A stretch of 64,000 bases of DNA from Cololabis saira (taxonomy: Eukaryota; Chordata; Actinopteri; Beloniformes; Belonidae), in NCBI RefSeq assembly GCF_033807715.1, contig NC_084599.1, positions 25,431,625 through 25,495,624 on the forward strand, written 5' to 3'. Shown one piece after another: positions 58,032-64,000 of this stretch. Made by a program: the position numbers and the translations under genes. The notes beneath the pieces were generated by a model. It did not search any database. It worked only from the letters and a program-made list of their open reading frames with translations, and was not told the DNA's origin. Numbering within the stretch: the first letter of the stretch is position 1; every line of letters starts with the position of its first letter.

Positions 58032-61000
58032 ATGACAAAAAGTAAAGTTTGTTTTGGGGCTCTGCAGAGGTGGCTGTTTCTCCTGCTATTTGGAACCATA
58101 TTTGTTGGTAAGCAATTTCCACTTTTAGATTATTTTCACTTGGAAATGATTATCAATCATTAACATCTTTGACAGGAAAAGAGACGTTGGCACTCACAGG
58201 GTCACAAACGCAACTTTGAATTTAGTGAGTAAAAAGGTGACCTGTTCTCATAGGAACCATGAAGTAAAACGTGACATGTTTATAAATATTAGAAAAGATT
58301 CTAACTTCAAGTTTTTCCAGTTTCAGGATAAGATAATGGCATAAATGTTTGAAGCAAAACACCTTTCACTGTCAGATCTTGGAAAATGTTCTTTGTACGA
58401 CACTTCCTGGGCAATTTTTATAAAGAGTTTCTTGGTTCTTGTTTTGTTCATTTGTTCTTTAAAAGGATTATTCTTAGTCAACATGTCATGCTCTTAAAAA
58501 GTCAAACCACGAATGTTTGAAGATTTATAAACTGAGGAACATAAGTAGACATTAGAAAGTGATCCACAGCGTTTTCCTTCTCCTGGGACCTAAGTTATTT
58601 TGATTTTCAGGCTTTGATTTCTGAAAACCAAACACCAATGCTTGCTGATGTCTGGTTTGTTAAGAGTATGTGTAAAGTTACTAATTTGCATTAACTACGC
58701 TGGCTATTGACGAGCCACCATCTAAGGCCCCGTTTACACGTAGCCGGGTATTTACAAAAACGGATATTTTCCCCTCTACGTTTTAAAAAAAATTCTCGTT
58801 TACACGGACCCGCATGAAAACGCTCTTAACGTCATGCAAGCCAATCAGAATCCTGGAAAACATCAACAAATGACACGTGTGTAACTTCCAGTTAAGGCTG
58901 ATTTATGGTTCCGCGTTACATTAACGCATAGCCTACGGCGTAGGGTACGCGGCGACGCGCACGTACCTTGCGCGTCGCCGCGTACCCTACGCCGTCGATT
59001 TAACGCGGAACCGTAATTCAGGCTTCATGCTGCTGGCTGACGCGCTCACAGGCTTGAATGAGCAGGAGGCTGGACGGGGGGGGAAGTTACTTTTAAGTGT
59101 GACTTTAGAATATTAAACAGGTAAAATACAAGAAAATATTGACGGTGGCCAAACTAATTGTAAACACAGGTCGCACACATGACGCTGGTGAGTTTCTGGT
59201 GCATAATGTGACGTTCTGAAGCTTAAATCTCCGTTTTCCTCCGTTTTCCTCCGTTTAGACGCAAACGGGAAAACGGAGTTTTTGAAAATCTCCACTTTGG
59301 CCGGAGTTTTCAGAAATGATCGTTTTTGGGGGCTTTGAGCTGCGTTTACGTGTAAACGAACGGCCAAAACGCATGAAAACGCCTCCGTTTTTGTAAATAC
59401 CCGGCTACGTGTAAACGGGGCCGAACGTGATCATTGAGGTCTGAGACTGGCTCCTACTGTACAAACTGACATGAAAACACTAATGTTTTATTTTTTAAAA
59501 CCTTTTACACAAATGTGTTTGCAACTCTGAAGACCACATCATTAGGAGGCGAAACGCTAAAACATCCTCTTATTAAAGCATCAGATTTTTACGATGTCAG
59601 AAAAAAAATGACTTCTTAGCATCCTGCAGTGTTTCTTTTCCTCGGCTGACCTTTTAAAGTTCAAACTAGTGACGTTTCCTCCACATCATGTCCAGTTTCC
59701 AGCTATTCACAGTGACATTCATGTAATTGAAAGATAATTAAACAATGTGTTGTAGGTTCATTGGATGAATCTGGGAACAAAAGTACGTCCGGGTCATCAA
59801 GTCCTCATTCCTTCATTACAGGTTATCACTTTAATACGTCAAGTTAATATTGATGCATTGCAATATTACATTCGTCTCACTTATCTTTTATTAAAATCTG
59901 TTCTAAAATCAAAACATGTCAGCTATATGTCATATGTTTTTCTTTGTCCTGCATCAACAGCAATGCCTGCTCCAGTGCAGATTCCACATGACACTAATAC
60001 GACGGGATATACAGCACAGACAAGATTAAGCTCTGTGTTAGCCTCTGCTGACGCAGCGGACTCTGTGAAGATTCTGACAGCCTCTCATCTCACGTCTCTC
60101 AAAGATCTGCTATCAGACAAGAAAATAACAGGTTGTGTAACAGCACCACACTTCCTTAATAAGACCATTTGAGTATGACATTAAAAAATGTCTCAAATTA
60201 ACATAAATGTAAACTCATGCAGTCACTGTAGTTTTATTTGAATCCCTTTGCAACCACATGTTGAAATAGGACTCAGTACGAATGGAAACTTGCTGAATTA
60301 AATGAAGGAATCTATTTTTTTATTGTAAGATCAATGAAAATGTCATTTTGTTTGTTTTATGACCTCACCCCCTCACATTTCACAATAGCATTGTGATGCG
60401 AGTTATTCTTCTTTCATTTCTCCTGAATATACACATTAAATGGAACGCAATCTTACAACCATGACTTACTGCAGCTTAAACATGAAGTCAAAATTAGACA
60501 TATTAGAGAAATAATGCAACTTCCGCACATGTACAGGATGTTGTTTTATCCAAGCTTCTGGCAGAGCTCTAGTTGCTTATTTGACCAGTCCTCTTGAAAA
60601 CAAAAGCTTGCATTAAAGGTGTTTTTATTTTCCCCTGTCAGTCAGGTTAGATTTGAGCTTTAAGTAAGCTTGAAAGTGTGGAGGCTGGACAGAAACCAGT
60701 TGAAATGTAATATAGCCATGACATACCCGTGATGAGTGTACCACTCAGGATCAGCTGTGCTGCATTGAGTGCTCGTAACAACAGATAAATATACAAGCCT
60801 ATTGTTAGAAGGTAAGGAGCGAAAACTTTCTTTAGCGACCACAATTATGTGAATTAAAGTAGTTTTAAGTTAGAACAGAATATGCGTTTTTAAAGCCATT
60901 AATATTAGCCTTGGGGGATAAGGCCTACATAAAATTCAATTGTTATTTTTCTGGCAAGACTCAAAAATGCCATTCCATATAAGTTACTGTATGGATAGGG

Positions 61001-61722
61001 TCCCTACAGACAAATATTTTTACAAAAAGTGTATGAAAAGGACTGCTTGCACAGGCATCTCTGTCTGGTTCCCAATATCTTGTTGTTAATCCGTACAAGC
61101 TTAAAGAATTTGAAAAAGGAAATACTTGTTGACAGCATGTCGAAGCGGAACAAATGTTTTAAATTTGCACATTAAATGTTGGGGATTCAGTGTTTTAGAG
61201 AAGGAAAAGACTAAGAACAACTAAAGAAATAACTAAGAAAAAGGGAGAAATGTTGCTGAACATTGTGTGACAGGAAAAGACCTCCAGCAGAGCCAGACTT
61301 ACCTGTCTCGACCGACCCTGGAGAGGAAAGGCTAGACAGAGATCCCTAGCAAAACAAAAACCCTAGGCCAGAGGTAACTCCAGTCAAAAAGAAAAAGACA
61401 AAGAACAACTAAAGAAATAACTAAGAAAAAGGGAGAAATGTTGCTGAACATTGTGTGACAGGAAAAGACCTCCAGCAGAGCCAGACTTACCTGTCTCGAC
61501 CGACCCTGGAGAGGAAAGGCTAGACAGAGATCCCTAGCAAAACAAAAACCCTAGGCCAGAGGTAACTCCAGTCAAAAAGAAAAAGACAAAGTTAATGACA
61601 GCAGTGGGGACATATACAGGTACATACAGCAAAGACAACCGTGAAAAGAGGTGCTCAGTGCATCATGGGAGGTCCGTCAGGAATTTAGATCTAAAGCAAC
61701 ATAACTCATATATACAGTGCGT

Positions 61723-61770
<48 letters not shown>

Positions 61771-63297
61771 CTGTTTATATTATATAATACGATCACATAT
61801 GTTAGCCCAACTTTTAACCAGTCATGACAGATGATACGCCATCATAACAATTTTCTGTATCATCTCCTAAGAAGATGATTATTTTCCATATCAAACACTT
61901 AAACATGATCATTTCTAGAAACAGTTAATGCTAGCTTCATGTATGATAACAGTTAACAGCTATTTAAATTGTCGAACTTCACTTTTCTTGCAGTTCGTTT
62001 AGGTCTTCGTGTTTCTATCTCTGGTCCGAAAGAACTTCTCGATCCTCAGAGACTCCTCCTGCTAAACCCAGAGGTCAGTGGTTGACACCAGGATGCACAA
62101 CATGGGCAGTGTAGGAATATGTTTTAAACAACCACTACACGACTCAAACTATCAGCCACCACTCTTGGACACAGGACTCTGGAAACGAAACTGTTCTCCT
62201 TGTGGAGATTGGTTCAAATTTGACTCAATGAGAATTCATTTTTGTAAAAAAAAAAAAAAGAAAAAAAAAAGAAAAAAAAAAAGGGAATGCCAAGCGACTC
62301 CCACACAGCTCAGCTAATCAATACTCAGCTTGTCTAAAGGTCAGTTGCTGAAATCTCTGTCTTGCTTTTGGTCAAACTTCACAGTTTATCATGTATTCAT
62401 AAGTAAACAATGATAAGTACATAAGTGACATTTATTATTAGAGCACCTTTCACAGAAACCAGTCACAAAGCACTTCACAATAAAAACATGATAGTGATAG
62501 ATAAAAACAATAAGGAAGAAAAGACGCCACAGCATAAAACAACATAAAACATAACTTAAAAGCCTGTGTGAATGAAAATGTTTTCAGCCGTTTTTAAAAG
62601 TGTCCTCTCAGACTATACGATGGAGGGAGAGAGTTCCGGAGTCTTGGTGCCACCACCTCAAAAATAATGATAATTAATAAATAAATGACAAATGATAAAA
62701 CACAGACACAGGTAAGCTGCAGCTGAGGTAGTTTCATTCAGATATAATTTGATGAAGTCAGCAGCATCTCAGACTTTTAATTACAGATCTGACGTGATTG
62801 GATTAAAGGATTAGAGTGTAGTGAACTCAGCAGACTTTTGATGTAGTGGAGGGTGAGAGGGAGAAAGACTTTTTGATCTTACAATGAGCTGAGACATTGC
62901 AGAGAGGGGATCTTAACAAAAAAAATAAGTAGGTTATCGCCCCATTCATTACTAATATGTCTTTGTTTCTTGTTTTTCTTCAAGAACTTGGGAATCTACA
63001 ACACTGGAGAGAAGTCAGGTCTCTTTTCCATGCGAATAGTTGGACTAAAGAAAGTGACTTCATTGCGTCACGTGCCAGCCCCCCCAAAACCTTGAGATAT
63101 TTCCAAGAACTTTGTAGAAATACACCTGTCTGTCGTCAGTTCATTTTGTTTAAAAGCACATACTGTTAATTTTAAACCATAGTTCATATATTTTGAATTT
63201 GCATCTTTCAGTTTGTGGAAATACTGACATAGTTGCTGCAAACGTTCACTCACTGAAGAGAAAATTGGACGAAAAGGAGATTGTAAACTTTATTTAA
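58032..63297 (+). CDS. Unrecognised small secreted or membrane-anchored protein, five predicted exons
   Basis: Exons 58032-58107, 59961-60131, 61994-62073, 62985-63018 and 63212-63297 join in one frame (447 bases, 148 residues plus stop). All introns are GT-AG, with good pyrimidine tracts before exons 2 and 4. Exon 1 gives a basic start and a hydrophobic core (residues 1-25, LQRWLFLLLFGTIFV), so a signal peptide or type II anchor is likely. The rest is Ser/Thr/Leu-rich, with an NTT glycosylation sequon near residue 36, a single Cys downstream and a Lys/Glu-rich C-terminus (SLKRKLDEKEIVNF). I recognise no domain. If exon 4 is not spliced at 63018 the frame runs to TGA at 63093-63095, giving a different C-terminus (145 residues). 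Introns carry MITEs and repeats. The start is the first ATG before the hydrophobic run; the promoter is not identified. Exon structure is a hand prediction. Confidence 0.45.
58726..59422. mobile_element. Terminal-inverted-repeat DNA element in intron 1
   Basis: The first 38 bases (GGCCCCGTTTACACGTAGCC...) are the exact reverse complement of the last 38, enclosing 697 bp with no transposase frame. This is a non-autonomous DNA transposon. No clear target-site duplication is visible next to the ends (CCATCTAA on the left, GAACGTGA on the right), so the superfamily is unassigned. Between 58895 and 59024 it carries another palindromic element. The near-perfect termini suggest fairly recent activity. 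Confidence 0.85.
58895..59024. mobile_element. Nested palindromic MITE
   Basis: AGGCTGATTTATGGTTCCGC at the left mirrors GCGGAACCGTAATTCAGGCT at the right, and the inner arms (GTAGGGTACGCGGCGACGCG, about 58940-58959, against its complement about 58970-58989) pair exactly. Almost the whole 130 bp can fold into one GC-rich hairpin. It resembles a palindromic CpG-rich MITE common in fish. It sits inside the 697-bp element. Confidence 0.75.
61205..61591 (+). repeat. Exact 188-bp tandem duplication in intron 2
   Basis: The segment starting AAGAACAACTAAAGAAATAA at 61213 repeats from 61401 with a 188-base period, and the two units look identical to the end at about 61591. It is inside the second intron of the predicted + strand gene. 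The unit also contains ACCTGTCTCGACCGACCCTG. Identity implies a recent duplication or a polymorphic two-copy minisatellite. Confidence 0.9.
61723..61767. repeat. (CA)n microsatellite
   Basis: About 22 CA units in intron 2 of the predicted gene. Confidence 0.95.
62246..62283. repeat. A-rich tract (A)nG(A)nG(A)n
   Basis: Three A-runs separated by single G bases, in intron 3 of the predicted gene. It may be the A-tail of a retroposed fragment. Confidence 0.85.
62425..62665. repeat. Dispersed retroposon-like repeat in intron 3
   Basis: Sequence including AAAGCACTTCACAATAAAAA, AGCCTGTGTGAATGAAAATG and GAGTTCCGGAGTCTTGGTGC resembles a widespread fish repeat (GCACTTCACAATAAAA ... GTTCCAGAGTTTTGGTGCCACC). 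Minus orientation is likely. Boundaries and family are uncertain. Confidence 0.5.
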
Positions 63298-63815
63298 CTT
63301 GTTTTTTCCTTTCATTTATTAGACTTCTTACTAAACTTCTAACAAATTATGAACCCTTTTTTTAAAAACATCTAAGGCTGTAACTTTAAAAATAGATTTG
63401 TCATTGTAAAACAGTACCACTTAGTATTGTGAACCAACATAACAATTTTTATGCTGAACCCTGGCCAACCCACCCTGTTAAGGCAAAGGTACATGTTTAA
63501 TACTCAAAGTTGCTCTTACCATTCAGGAGATAAAATCTTAATTCTCATTTTTACCTCCACTTACACTTACCTCCAATGTTTTTAATATCTTGGAAACATG
63601 AAAAAAAAAATAGTATTTCAGCCTTTCTAACAACTCCTTTAACTTTAGTTTGGAGGAAGAAAATAAGCACATTTGGGAAGAACAACCAAACTTTTGGGAT
63701 TCACACCAGGAACCTGCTTTATGCCGGTTTGCCCATTCATGTAAATAAATATCCTGTTGTATAAATACATTACACCCTGTTGTAAGTTGCTTCAGACAAT
63801 AAAAGTTAAATATTA
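63298..63815 (+). other. Predicted 3' UTR of the five-exon gene
   Basis: AU-rich sequence from the stop codon to an AATAAA at 63798-63803, the best poly(A) signal candidate. The UTR extent is inferred. A second ATAAA-like motif follows at about 63834-63840. Confidence 0.35.
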
Positions 63816-63904
63816 CTAATAGTGTGTTTGTCAAATAAATGACTAATGTTTGTCCATTCATTAAAGATTAACTTCATCATCATTTCAAAGCAAAAACGCC
63901 TGTT

Positions 63905-64000
63905 ACATTTGTTGGCCCCGCCCACTGACAGATTGACCAATAGGATCGCTCGGCAGGCATCGACCCTCGGCCTCGCCATTGGTGTCCCGGTGACCGTGAG
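63905..64000. promoter_or_regulatory. CpG-rich, CCAAT/GC-box promoter-like segment, cut by the window edge
   Basis: The last 100 bases switch abruptly from AT-rich to GC-rich with many CpGs. They contain a GC-box-like GGCCCCGCCC (63914-63923), a CCAAT (63937-63941) and an inverted CCAAT (ATTGG, 63978-63982). This is typical of TATA-less housekeeping promoters. Direction is unknown; the driven gene probably begins to the right. Confidence 0.5.

Noticed and set aside
59765..60172. 135-codon ORF as a single-exon gene
   Set aside because: Its 5' half is intron sequence. The start of exon 2 at 59961, with a strong acceptor, explains the coding part, and the frame runs past a donor at 60132.

Overview
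This window looks like vertebrate nuclear DNA, and specifically teleost fish DNA. It has AT-rich noncoding sequence, CpG-rich patches at gene ends, GT-AG introns, long simple repeats, and many transposon relics of kinds common in ray-finned fish: L2/CR1-like LINEs with microsatellite tails, RTE-like 3' ends, Tc1-like transposase relics, TTAA-flanked elements and palindromic MITEs. No bacterial-style operons, CRISPR arrays, rRNA or convincing tRNA genes were seen. Most open reading frames in the window are chance frames in noncoding DNA.

Layout. Bases 1-1505 hold the 3' part (exons 2-4 and 3' UTR) of a Hes-family bHLH-Orange repressor gene ending in WRPW. It is best matched to teleost her6, the HES1 orthologue; exon 1 and the promoter lie upstream of the window. 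From about 1.5 to 57.4 kb I find no host protein-coding gene. This gene desert is dotted with stretches that look like noncoding regulatory sequence, plus transposon debris: LINE fragments at 16.9-17.5, 43.7-45.3 and 55.6-56.5 kb, Tc1 relics at 17.7-18.3 and 24.2-24.7 kb, a TTAA-flanked composite element at 35.9-37.5 kb, and smaller pieces. From 58.0 to 63.3 kb, on the + strand, there is a five-exon candidate gene I do not recognise. It would encode a small protein (about 148 residues) with an N-terminal hydrophobic signal or anchor. Its introns hold a 0.7 kb terminal-inverted-repeat element with a nested palindromic MITE, an exact 188-bp tandem duplication and a (CA)n tract. A CpG-rich, CCAAT-containing segment at the right edge looks like the start of another gene's promoter.

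How it fits together. HES1-type genes are dynamically expressed Notch-responsive repressors and often sit in large regulatory deserts, which matches this layout. The most unusual signal is a pair of similar noncoding elements in the same orientation, 28.8 kb apart (about 22.71-23.06 kb and 51.55-51.82 kb), with a 41-bp core that differs at only two bases. They have no transposon hallmarks and look like a duplicated cis-regulatory element. A weaker resemblance occurs near 10.95 kb. Calls of regulatory function rest on base composition, motif reading and internal similarity only, because no cross-species alignment could be run.
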